DNA of 64,000 nt from Ailanthus altissimus (Eukaryota > Streptophyta > Magnoliopsida > Sapindales > Simaroubaceae). The notes under the pieces were generated by a model that was given only the letters and a program-made list of their open reading frames with translations, did no database searches and was not told where the DNA came from. Position 1 is the stretch's first letter, and each line of letters begins with the position of its first letter. Below, one piece after another: positions 35,851 through 47,580 of this stretch. Location of the stretch: the NCBI GenBank assembly GCA_946807835.1, contig OX327691.1, forward strand, positions 2,430,188-2,494,187, given 5' to 3'. The position numbers and the translations under genes were made by a program.

Positions 35851-36262
35851 TGCTCACGATGTGCATTGATCTAAAGAAAATACAATTAAAATACATCTTA
35901 ATTAGAATAAATTATTTAACAAATTATTGTTAACTATGTATACAAAGTCTGGTACAAAGTGATATGAATTGGACTGACTTTGGTGATAGTACAAGACTTG
36001 TACAAGACTCACATAAGACTATATAATGTTAAGTCTTGTAAGAAAACAAAAAGAAATTCATTGACACGATTGACAAAATAAGACTATACAAGACTCTTAT
36101 AATACTATGTACGTAAATTCTTATACAATAACACAATCTACTATATTGATTTAGGTGATAGTACAAGATTACTACATGACTCTTACATGACCATCATGAA
36201 GTCTTGTAACAAAATTTCAGAACAACAATCAAAATACAAAATTAAGACAAAATAATAATAAG
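35851..36262. repeat. Direct repeat, copy 2 (about 410 bp)
   Basis: Starts TGCTCACGATGTGCATTGAT. It matches 34715-35318 with substitutions and one internal deletion. Homology fades in the AAGACAAAATAATAATAA tail. Confidence 0.75.
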
Positions 36263-37369
36263 AAAAAATAAGAATAAGATAAAGCAAAAATAAAATAGAA
36301 GGTTATTATAGTTATTTCAAAACTTTTTATTTGGGATAGTATTAATGGACTTTGTAGTCATTTCTCACCTTTTTTTGGGATATCTATGTAATTATAGTTG
36401 AGTGGGGTATTTATGTAATATAGAAACTGTTTAGGATATTTAATTAAATAACCTGTTTGTATGTTTAGGGATGGCTTAAAAACCTGGACCCAAACCAGAA
36501 AATTTTGACTAGCATATAGACAAGCCATATGCACCACCAGTGACCACTGAGCAAGTGAGCATTGCACAAATCACCATGCCATGCTCAAGTAACCATAGGC
36601 AGTATCTATATTGTGCCATCAATTTGTCACTATAAGCCCAAAACCCTAACTAATTATCGTCAGCCATTGCTGTTAGTCACCGCTAAGTCACTAGCCAATC
36701 CTAGCCTGGCTGTGAGTGGTGAGTTTTGCTAGCTGAATTTCAATTTATGACTCAAACTTAAATTTGCATGCAATTTCAATTAATTTAATTTTTTTGATTA
36801 AAATTTTGATTAAATTTTTACTTAAATGCTTATTATATACATACATGCGTGTGACTCTTTGTGTATGTGAATTATTTAATTAAATTTGATTAAATTATTA
36901 TTTATATATATGGCTTAGAATTTAGATAACTATGGATTTTAAATTTGTATTAGTTTTATAGGTGATACATTAAAATGGATGAATAAGATTTGTTATATGA
37001 TGTGGTTATTGATTTAATAAATTTCGAATGAGGTTTAAAGAATATGGGAGTATGTTTGGGTTTAAATAGCAATATGGTTAAGGGTAGTAGTTAAATCCAA
37101 ACAGATTCAACAACTAAAGATAAAGGAATTGGACGTGGTTATAGACAAAAGTGAGGTCATGGAGAATATATAATAAGAGAAACATAAATGGAAAGTAAAA
37201 CGAGTATTGGAATGGAGAAAACTTACACATAAGTGAGAGAGGGAAGGGGAAAAGAAAGAGAAATTGGTAAATGAGGTAAAGTAAGTTAAGATGTTTAGCA
37301 ATATTTTGACAAGATAAAGATTTCCCCTAATGAAGTATATATAGTTTTTAATTATTATGCCAAAAGTTT
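36263..37369. other. Non-coding stretch before the hAT relic
   Basis: AT-rich sequence. The part from about 37100 to 37369 may be the degraded zinc-finger (BED) region of the hAT gene, since a frame reading AKSLQSHYSKRNNHLRYHFE at 37360-37420 leads into it. I found no terminal inverted repeats. Confidence 0.4.
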
Positions 37370-38385
37370 GCAAAGTCACTATAGCAAACGGAATAACCAC
37401 TTGAGGTATCATTTTGAAAGATATTAGAAAATATAGGTTTAGAAAAAGAAAAGACAAAGAAATACTAAAAACCACTGATAGGGATGAAAATATAGTAATT
37501 AATACTTATATTGAGCATCCTAAAAGTGATATGGAAACTTTAACTTTTAAAGTAGTTAGGATCACTATCTTGCATGAGTTGGTGCTTTCATTTGTTGAGT
37601 ATGTGGATTTTTATGATTTGATGAAGGTGTTGCAGCCACAACTCTCTTTGGTAAGTAGAAACGCAATTACAAATGAAAATTTGAAGTTGTATGACATTGA
37701 GAGAGAGAAGACAATGTATTTGTTCGATAGTTGTGATACTAGGACTGCCATTACAATAGATTTGTAGATAGCTAATAACTAAAAAAGAGAATATATGGTT
37801 GTCACGATGCATTACATCGATAGTATTTAGGTTTTGCAGAGTCAAATTTTAAGGTAACAAATTTACTTGTTATATTTAATGTTTAATCCACATTAATCAT
37901 ATAATTTAAATTTAATCATTTTCTTTTTTTATTATTAGGTTTGTTTATATGCTCGCTCCATATAATGTCAATACTATTTGAGGTGAGTTGCATGCATGTT
38001 TAATGGATTAGAAAGTGTATCGAAAGTTGTCTAATATTACAGTTGATCATTGTTCAATCAATGATCCAATGATGGACCAGTTAGCATATAAACCTTTTAG
38101 TTGTGGATTGATTCTTGGAGGTTCGATGTTTCATATGCATTATTATGCATATATTAAACTTGATAGTGAGGGATGGTATATTGGTAATGGAGATTAGAGT
38201 TGACAATATCATAGACGGTGTTAGTTATTGGACAACAATATCTAGAAGAATAGAGAAATTTGAGGTTGCTGTATGAAAATTAGGTGTTAAGGAATTAGGA
38301 AATTGGTGCTTGACTGTAAAATCCAGTGAAATTCTACTTACTTCATGCTCTTAATAGTGGATCCTATAAAAATGAGTAAGCTTGG

Positions 38386-39831
38386 TGATAAGGGCAAATT
38401 TGTCATATATTTTCTCATGTTTTTATTATTGATATTCTATGATTTGATGAGAATAGATGGCTATTTATGTGCATTATTGTTATTTATAGGGACTTGAACG
38501 AAATTTAAAGAAAGAACGCAAAAGGAGCGAAAACAGGGACTAAAATGCAAAGTTTTCAAATTATGAGTCCAGCGCCCCCGCGCCACAAGTATTTTCGCCC
38601 CAGCGTTGGAATAGTGATCGAAATAAGAAAAACGACCTGATTAAGTCGCGTCTAGCGCCCCAGCGCCAGAAATTCACCGCGCCAGCGGTGAAGCCGTTTT
38701 CATGCAGCGCCCCAGCGCCAAGATCCCACCGCTCCAGCGGTGATCGCTTTTTCACGCGTCGCCCCAGCGACAGATTCATAGCGCGCCAGCGGTAGTGCGA
38801 GTCCTAGTCCGACGAGAATTGAGATTTTCAAGCTCATATCAATCCCTATATAAAGCCACTCGTTCCCAACCTTCAAGAATCAATCCAAGACGACCCAAGA
38901 ACACCAAGAATACAGAGCACGAGTCTTGGAGAGCAATAGGAGCTTAATTGAAGCATCTTTAGAGAGAGATACAAGACGTTCTTCGGCATCAAGAGTTTCT
39001 AGGCAGCGCAATTAAGAGCAATTCGACGTCTATATCGGTTTGCTAATAATTGTATCATGATTTATAATTATTTCTACTGCTGTTCTCTTGTAGCCATGAG
39101 CTAACTTATTTTCTAGGGTTAATATTTGAACTCAATATGTGTGCTTAATTGCCATATCCTTTTAGTATTTAATAAACTTAGTCTTTTATTATTTAAATTA
39201 CTTGTGTTTAATGCTTCAATATATCTGGCCAATATATGGTGAATGAATTGGTAATATTTTGATAAACTCGGAAGAGGAATCAATATATTTAGACTTAGGT
39301 AATTTGATGCATGATTGTAGAGTAACATTCAATGTTGCATATGCAAGTTTCAATTTAGGATAGGAATATACCTAATTGGCATGTATGATCAATAAGACCT
39401 AATCTTAATGAATCTTAATTTATTACAAGTACCATAGGAATATAGGTATTTGGTAAACTAAGATATACTTGCATGACCTTGGAAGAGGCTTGTGAATACA
39501 TTAGTGTCTTGATCAATAATAAAGACTAAGTGAGTTAAATATTAGAGGATTAATCATTAGAAACATATTGAGGGATAATATTAATCCTAGGTTCTCTCTA
39601 CGTTGCTATATCTTCACATCTCATTGCATTGTGTTTTTACTTTTATATTTTTCACATTCATTCTTGAATTTTTATTTTTCTGAATAATTATTAGAAAGAC
39701 ATAATTTTAGTAATTGGTTAATAAGAAGAAATTATCCCTGTGGGTTCGACATCCGACTAATTAGTCTCTTTATTACTTGCATACGATAGTGTATACTTGC
39801 ACTTAATTTATGATATAGAAATATCGCATCA
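38386..39831. mobile_element. Solo LTR (family 3, 1,446 bp) inside the hAT gene
   Basis: Starts TGATAAGGGCAAATTTGTCA and ends ATATCGCATCA, flanked by CTTGG at 38381-38385 and 39832-39836, a 5-bp target duplication. The 3' part has CCCTGTGGGTTCGACATCC (about 39737), a phrase typical of long plant gypsy-type LTRs. A GC-rich block at 38565-38800 holds repeated CGCCCCAGCGCC and CACCGCxCCAGCGGTGA motifs. Strand is inferred as plus from the layout but not proven. No internal region is present. Confidence 0.9.
38565..38800. repeat. GC-rich palindromic motif block in the solo LTR
   Basis: About four rounds of CGCCCCAGCGCC alternate with CACCGCGCCAGCGGTGA-type segments, each able to form a short stem (CACCGC...GCGGTG). 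The surrounding DNA is AT-rich, so this block stands out sharply. Confidence 0.85.
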
Positions 39832-40639
39832 CTTGGTTAAGGAAACAAGAGAGAGCTTATAATATTACCTAAGTGAATTAAAGTAAGAGCTAGGAAGGGT
39901 TACTTTTGAGCATCTAAAAGTAGTTTATAAGTTGATTGAGAAATTTTCAATTCCTCAGAAGCAACTTGTTCTTCTCAAAGATTTGTAAGATTAGATTATC
40001 TATAAATGTGTGGCTAGATTCACCTTTTATAAAAGGTAAAAAGAAATAGTTATATTGATGATTGCAAAGTATGAGAAGTATTGAGAGGTAATTCACAGTG
40101 TTATGGCAATTAGTACTCTTCTTAATTATATGTCCAAGATGTTGTTCATTAGATTTTTTCCCCTTAAATCTGTGGATGTGATTGTGATATTCAGATTGAG
40201 AAGGTATGTCAAATCTTTCATGATTTAGTCAATGAGTATGCAGTAAAATTTACATTTATTTGTAATTTTTCTTCAAGTTCTTCTCAACAACAAAGTTAAG
40301 TCACGGGGTAGTTATGGGTAGATTGATGGAGAATAAGACAACTTTTAAGTGACAAATATTTATAACCTAAAATTTGACTACACCAATGGATAAATTAGAG
40401 TTAAATAGCTATTTGGATGAAGATCTACTAGTTGAAACTCCTAATTTTGATATTTGTTTTCCTGGTGAAATAATTTATAAATTCAAATACTATTACTTTC
40501 TAGATTTACTAGATATTTCTTGGTCACTCTTGTGTTTACCATTGCTTTTGAGTCTACTTTTAGTATGAGAAGTAGACATTTGAGTCCATATCACCATAGA
40601 TTTCATTCGAAGATAATGTTGTTGTTTATCGCTAAATCA

Positions 40640-42599
40640 ATAATAAATTTTTTTTCTTGTTTTTGTTAATTTGAATTTTTTTTAATGATTTTTTTAGACT
40701 TCATCCAAAGACTTTAGAGACATTAATGTGTATTCAATATTGGTATTGGACTGAATTGTGAGGTAAACCAAATAACTTATGGAACTCATTATTTTATTAT
40801 TATTATTATTTATCAACAAGTCAATAATAAATTTTTAATGATATCTATATTTGTTGATTTGAAATTTTCTTTTAGGCTGAATTTTGGAATTTGAGTTTGT
40901 TATCTTGAAGGAATTGATAAAACTATGGTACAGCTTTGAGTTGTTTCCCGTGGATATGAGTTAGTTTTCATGGATTTTGATTTTGTTATTTATTATGGAA
41001 GTTGTTGTTTCTAGTCAGATTTAAATTAGTTTAGAAGTTTGGATGATATACATTTTTGCATTTATTTTGGATTATGAATTATAGATGATATTTTGTATTT
41101 TGTGGATTATGGTTTATGAATTTTGGAACTGTGGATGATATGCATTATGTATTTTGTGGATTGTGGTTGAAATAAATTATTTTGGTAGTATTTAATTATT
41201 GATTAAAGATTTACATTATTGCATTTATTTTACAAGTAGTAACTAGTAAGTAGTAATAGGTTGAACTTAAGTTGTCAATTTTGTAGACAAACCTTTGTCA
41301 AATTTTTTACTTAACAAATAATAATTATTTGACAATTTTTAGTATATTATTATTATTATTATTATAAAAGAATTTCAATAATTGAATTATTAATTTAAAT
41401 TATTACAATAAAGGGATATTATCATGAATACCTTTAAGGTATCGCCTAATGTCAATAATACTTACTAGTTTGGTAAATAGGCAGTAATACCCAACCGTTA
41501 GGGAATTGTTTGTTAGAGTAAATGTAGAGAAGGGCACTTTTGACTTTTCAACAAGTGTTTGAGTTTGTCTTTGATTTAAGAACACGTGGCAAGTGTAATG
41601 ATGGGCACTTTTATCCCTAGTGAAGATTCTTTGAACATTGAGCTCGAACACCCTTGTCTTTGACACACGCCACCATTTTGCTTCAGTTTGCTTCATAAAA
41701 CAAATAGACGTTTGAAACACTGAATAAAAAAACTCTTCATCTCTTAAAATTTTTCTCTCATACTGTAACTCTAAAACTGTTCATTTCTAGACTAAAATAC
41801 TTTGACCGTAATAGAGAGCCAGTGTGAAGCCACACCAACGCCGCAAGAAGCAAACTCAAGTTAGTTTTCTTAGGTCTAAATTATTTTTTGAGTTTGCATG
41901 TTATATAAATGGTTGTGTTATAATTTGAAGGTTTTTTTTTTTGGTAGAAAATCTTAAAGCAACATTTTGAACCCGATAAAGATAGTGAAATCCTAAAACA
42001 AAATTTTATTTAACACAGAAAAGTTCTTAAAAAGCTTTTAAAAATTTTTATGTAACCCTATAACTTTTTCTTTGGTTAACGAAGAAGAATTAAAAAGCCC
42101 TAATTTTTAAACCTATTTCTTTAAAATATGAAGTTTTTGTAAACTCTTAGTTATTGCTAGTGTAAAAAATCTTTTCTTAAAAAACTTTTATGTAAATATT
42201 TGTTATGGTTGAAGCCCTAATGTTTTGTAAATATTTGTTATGGTTGAAGCTCTAAATAGTTGTTAATATTTGCTATAGTTGATATAAAAATGATTTCTTT
42301 GTTAATATTTGTAAATATATCTTAGTGTACAAATGCATGTAAATATGAATTTTGTTTGTATTATTTATAAATATTTCTTTGTGTACAAATGCATGTAAAA
42401 ATGATTTTTTAAATATTTGTAAATATTTTTTAATGTACATATGCTCTTATTGTTTATGTGTTGGTGTTATTATTTTGAAGCATTATTTGTAAATATCTTA
42501 TTTTTATTTCATAAAATCCATGTATGAGTGAATTTTTAAAGCATTATTTTTCATTTCAGTATTTTGTTGTTTACTTTGAATACATTTATGTTTGATGAG
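40640..42599. other. Non-coding stretch with a candidate MULE terminus
   Basis: AT-rich, with short (ATT)n tracts near 40790 and 41344. At about 41413 the sequence GGGATATTATCATGAATACC, followed by a moderately conserved-looking 300 bp and a UTR-like stretch (41700-41880), resembles the outer end and leader of a MULE, upstream of relic B. The opposite terminus was not found. The minus-strand open frame 41403-41720 is probably a by-product. Confidence 0.4.
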
Positions 42600-42954
42600 A
42601 AGGTTATATTGATAAACATTTACTATGATGAATTTAGTAGAGTTTGCCTATTGAATTATGTTATGTAGGAGCTTAGCAATATGATAGTGCATCCTAGTAA
42701 GAAATATAAAGTAGAAGCACATTTACCTTGGTCTAGGGTTAGATTACAATTAGAGGATGACACAAATGTTGAACTAGTGTTTGAGTTGTTTTCTTCTGAG
42801 AAGGTTGACAAGATAGATATTACCATAGAAGCTGTGCCTCTAGAGGTAATACATATTCCATTACTAGAGGGTCCAAAGTTTAAGAATCAAGAACATGGAA
42901 AGGTGGGGGATAACATATTTACTCAGTTTTCATACACCACCCAATGTTATTCAC

Positions 42955-43210
42955 CATTACTTGATCCTGATACACATTCACCTCAGCAACAAACACAGTT
43001 TCTTGATCAAGAAATACACTATGCTGAAGAAGAAATACACCCACTTGAGACTGATACACACTCACTATAGCTTTAAATGCACCCATCTCAGCCTAATATA
43101 TACTCACCACAGTTTGATACATATCCATATACCAGGTCTTGAAATGCACCCATCTGAACCTGATACATAACCACCTGAGGTTGAAACATACCTAACACAA
43201 CCTGGTACAC
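42955..43210 (+). repeat. 21-bp (7-residue) repeats in the MULE N-terminal linker
   Basis: About eleven units of 21 bp, such as GATACACATTCACCTCAGCA and GAAATACACCCACTTGAGAC (each plus a base), encode D/E-T/I-H-x-x-x-x heptads (EIHYAEE, EIHPLET, DTHSL). A one-base shift after 43071 puts later units in another frame. Confidence 0.85.
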
Positions 43211-44528
43211 CTAGGGTTTTCCACTTTAATGTTAATGTAGATGAGGTGCTCTATTTCTCTAATAGGGAGGAAAGTAAAAAAGGGAAATGGTATGGGTTCT
43301 ATACAAGGTCCATCTAAGGGATTTAATGATCATATAGAATAGTATCAGTCAAATGATGATGATTTTTTCATTAGCTCTTCTGAGGATAAGGACCCAACTT
43401 GTAAGATATCTAGAAAGATCCATGGAAAAGTATAGGTAAAAAAATCAAGAAAGCCAGTGTCCTTTGAAGTTGGTCACTCCTTTGTAAATATAGAAAAGTT
43501 TAGAGATGCACTATCAAAGTGCATTATCCAACAAGGGTTCACACTAAAGAAAGTGAAGAGTGAGCCTTCAAGAGTCATTGTTAAGTGTGCTATAGAGGAT
43601 TTTCCATGGAATATACATACTAATAGGTTGCCAAATAAAGAGTTCTTTATGGTTAAAAGTCACACCTCTAGGTATACATGTCTAAATAGCTCTAAATCAA
43701 TAGAGGATAAGTCATTATAGATTGCCAAAGAGACTGCAAATTTGGTTAGAGCAGTGTCTGATGTTAAGGCTAAAGTTATTGAGCAAGTACTGTTACAAAG
43801 GTATGGAATCATTGTCAATGGATTTAAAATATATAGAGCAAAAAGAAAGGCCTTAGATCTACTTGATGAGGATTAATAGCTTGTCTTATGCCTTGTTACA
43901 CAAATATGCTTATATGATCATGAAAAATAAACCTTAGTGTAATAGCCACTATTTAATCAGAATCAATTCTTAGCCCAAAATCAATTCTTAACCCAGATCA
44001 ATTCTCACTTACCCTTCATTTAAGAGGATTTTTGTAGCCTTCCCTGTACAGAAAATAAGTTTCTTAAATAAGTGTAGACCATTTATAGGGCTTGATGGAA
44101 GTAACCTAAAAGGAAAATTTAGTGGTATCCTATTGTCTCCTATTATTCTAGATGCTAACAATGGCATATTTTCATTAGCTGTAGCTGTGTGTGAGGCTGA
44201 GTGCACTGGCAGCTTGTGCTTTTTTTTTTAGAAAATTTATTTTATTTGATTAGATATGAGAGAAAAGGTTGATTAACTCTATGAGTGATGGACAAAATGG
44301 TCTGTTGGATGCTTTGCATGCATACTGGCCAAATTTCAATACTAGGTGGTATGCCATGCATTTATATACTAATTTTAGAAGTCATTGGCTTAGTTTAGAT
44401 TTGAAGAATTTATTCTGGTGTGCAACAAGAGAGACAGATAAATAGTAGTTCAAGATTCATCTACAAAAAATTAGAGAAATAAATTTACAAGATTATGATT
44501 GGCGAGTAAAGCTGTCACTTGATAAATG

Positions 44529-46898
44529 TGTTGGAATTTGTGCTTACGTGTCATCCCATTATGTATAAATATTTAATTATAGTATTTATACAATTATCAT
44601 TTCTAATAAAATTATTAATATTATTAACTATTAAAAGATAAGATGGTTGTAATATTTCAACATTGTATAATCTAAAGGAGTTTAGATCAGTGCTAAGAGT
44701 TAGCAACGCTAAAAGTTATAAGTACAAAGAGTTAGCAGTGTTAAGAGTTTGTAGGTTGTAAGAGTTAGCAAAATCTAAAGAGTTAGAGCCTTATCTGAAA
44801 TAGAATAAAAACCTGATAATATATTAGTAATGACGTAGCTATAATGAGTTACAGATAGTGCTAAAAAATGTCATTATGAAAGTATGTTCTCAAACACTAT
44901 GTTGCTGATCTAATTATATCTATGCGGGTTTATCGGTAAAACCCATTAATATAAATAAATATATGTCAATATCTTGATGGTCCAGATAGTTAGTCTTAGC
45001 AAATCATGAGCTTAGTGGAAGCTCTTATAGAGATACAGGTATTCAGTGAGGACTGGGTACTAAACAGACTCACGAGAACCTTCAATAGACATCTTATAAA
45101 GACGTTAATGGAAGGTCTTCCGAGTTGAGTAGTTTTTGTGGTCCTTTAACTTAAGTGACATGGTGGGCTTGTGAGTGATCTACCATACTTTGGTTTTACA
45201 CATGTTATAAACCTTTCATAGTCTGACCGTTAGGTGTTGCTAGGTATGGTCCAATGCTTATGGAGCCTGATGTACATAGATAAGGGGATTTTTCAGCTCA
45301 TATGAGTGAGTTGCATATCCTGATGCTCTGAGATTATATTTCAGAAAGTTTTGTGGCCATAATCATAAACTCCATAAAATATATTCCGTAGGGATAAACA
45401 ATATCACAAAAGTGTTTGTGGATATTAATTTTAGAAATATAAATATAGAGATAAGTTCATAGTTGAGCAAATAGAGATTTGATGGTGGTGATCTATATCT
45501 CCGCTCTTCTATGATATAAACAACGAATGAATTATATGAATATGCTATAACCTCAACTTATATGGTTTAACGCACTGCTTTGTAATATCCATAACGTATA
45601 TTTGGGGCATCATTCACGGATGTATAGAGGAGCTCCATAGGACAAACCAGGCGTGGACCTAGAGAGTCTTACAATATGAAGTGTACTCTTTGCGCACTAG
45701 GGTAGCGAACTGGATTGAATAATTCGATCCAGTAAATTCTAGCGAAATTGATAATTGTTTTGGCCTTCCTCGGAATGTGCATTTGTCAAGACTTAATTAT
45801 TAAATATATCTCTTAATTAGTTGGCAAGAGTTGTTAACCAATAAGATAGTGACAAGTGGCAAAATCTAAGCCCTTAATTTTGTAACATGTAATATCAATA
45901 AAATAATACAAAAATAGTTTTGCTTTATTTTATAATATTGTCAAATAAATCAAATAAACTAAAAATTATTAATATAAATTGTTTATATTAATTTTGTTTA
46001 ATAAAATAAAATAACATGGCATTATAAGTGGCGGTGGGCTATTGAATCAAGTGGAATTATTAGTATTGAATTTTTTTTATTCATTTGATTAAATGAGTGT
46101 CGACCATTTAATTTGATAATGGGATATTGTGTTTGCTATTTACTTAAGTGGCATATGAATAAATTGGGCAAGAGGGGCCATGCCATCATATTGTGTAAGT
46201 AGAGCACTTATGAAAAAGTTGGTCAAGTATTGATTAAATAAAAGTAGTGTTCATTTTATTTTGTTTTTGGATGATGGATTCGACAAGTGTGTAAGTGGAA
46301 AATGAAGAAAATATTTTCTTTTTCATTAATTTATGAAGTGGAACACTTGTGAAGTGCAACAAGTGCTAAAACCACAAAAGAATGAAAAATGTTTTTCATT
46401 CTCTATACTTAGGCATTCGGCCAAGTGATGCAAAGGAGAGAATATAATGTGTTTTGGTCTTGTTTCTTCAAGTGTTAATACAACAAAAGAAAACTTAATC
46501 TACCTCTCCTTTTCATGGATGGCCAAAACTATATTCATCTTCATGGAAACAAATATTAGCATTCAAAGAGTTTGAATATATGTTGCTGAAAATTCTAATT
46601 CAAAGCTACTATTCTAGCTCTATAATCCCACTACACCGTTATTGATTAAAATTGTTCAAGAATACACTTTAAGGTGAGCTCTTCACTTGAAAAATTGGAG
46701 GACTTGAAGTTTGTATAGCTACCTTTATTAGGTAAGTATTCTTTACATGTTATTTTAGCACAATTGTTCATCATATGCATATGTGTGATATATGTGTTTG
46801 ATTGTATTAATTAAATGTATTTTGTTAACTTTTTCTGCTGCGTGTTGTAAACTTTTGAAATTATATGTACACTCTTAAATCACACACTTAACACAATA
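44529..46898 (+). mobile_element. LTR, family 2 copy 3 (about 2.37 kb) in the MULE gene
   Basis: Begins TGTTGGAATTTGTGCTTACG and is homologous in reverse orientation to copies 1 and 2. AAATG occurs at 44524-44528 and again at 46899-46903, a candidate 5-bp target duplication. The transposase frame runs SLDK before it and KWSRH after it, so it broke one codon. With these edges the right end reads ACACAATA, not CA, so the exact end is less sure than the left. No internal region is seen, consistent with a solo LTR. Confidence 0.82.
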
Positions 46899-47580
46899 AA
46901 ATGGTCAAGACATAGGTTTGATCCCAATGTCAAATGTGACCATGTTATAAGCAATTTAACTGAGGTATTTAATGGTTGGTTGCCGAAAGACAGGGCATTG
47001 CCTATACTGACCCTACTTGAGAATTATAGGAGGAAAGTAATTGTTAAAGTACAAGAAATGTACCAATATGACCAGTCATGGTAAGGGGACATAGCTCCAT
47101 GTGTTAGAAGAAAATTAAGAAGTTAGAGGAATAAGGTAGACAGTTTAGGATATTGAATGTAAAAATTGGTTTCTTTTTCTTTTTTAAATATTGGACCCCA
47201 TAAGGGTTATTAAGTTGATATGGATGCTAGGACTTGTGAGTGATTTGCATGACAAGTGAGTAGGGTGCCATGCAAACATGCAATAGGGGTAATTCTTGAT
47301 TTGAGGGATTACTCATAAAAGTATGTGGATAAAGGTTTATGTAAAGTGCTTTTTGTCAACTTAAGAGGGTATGATTAGGACAAACCTAACAATTGTGCCT
47401 GGGATGATATGAATTTGCCTAAGTTAAATCCACCATAGGTTAAAAAGGTTTGTTGGGAGACCTAAAATGGAAAGGATGAGGGATCCAACTAAACCTCCCA
47501 AGGCATAAGGATCATTTTTTGTCAAATGTAGAACTTGTGGGGGATTGGGGCATAATACTAAGATATATGGATTAAGCTGA

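Larger units (their letters stand above)
37370..40570 (+). pseudogene. hAT-family transposase relic, split by a solo LTR
   Basis: hAT transposases move DNA by cut-and-paste. Recognisable blocks: a BED-like end (RNNHLRYHFE, about 37400), ILHELVLSFVEYVDFYDLMK and LQPQLSLVSRNAI, DSCDTRTAITIDL (DDE region, about 37723-37766), YMVVTMHYID (about 37793), LSNITVDHCSINDPMMDQL and LILGGSMFHMHYYAYI (about 38030-38160). After the LTR come MIAKYEKYxEVIHSVMAIST and then the C-terminal dimerisation region LNSYLDEDLLVETPNFDI (40392) with a damaged AFES(T)FSMRSRHLSPYHHRFH (about 40548-40605). Stops and frameshifts are frequent. TIRs were not found. Confidence 0.85.
42600..47580 (+). pseudogene. mudrA: MULE/MuDR transposase relic B, split by an LTR
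   Basis: In order: an N-terminal block (MIVHPSKKYKVEAHLPWSRV, 42681), a 21-bp repeat zone, the Mutator DNA-binding domain (FEVGHSFVNIEKFRDALSKC to WNIHTNRLP, 43460-43640), the DDE core (CRPFIGLDGSNLKGKFSGIL and DANNGIFSLAVAVCEAE, about 44070-44200), RWYAMHLYTNF (about 44345), then the LTR. It resumes with WSRHRFDPNVKCDHVISNL (46902 onward) and ends in a zinc knuckle, CRTCGGLGHNTK (about 47528). The core Asp of GLDGS is kept. Frameshifts and stops occur, for example at 43071 and 43718. No Ulp1-like gene accompanies this copy. Confidence 0.85.
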
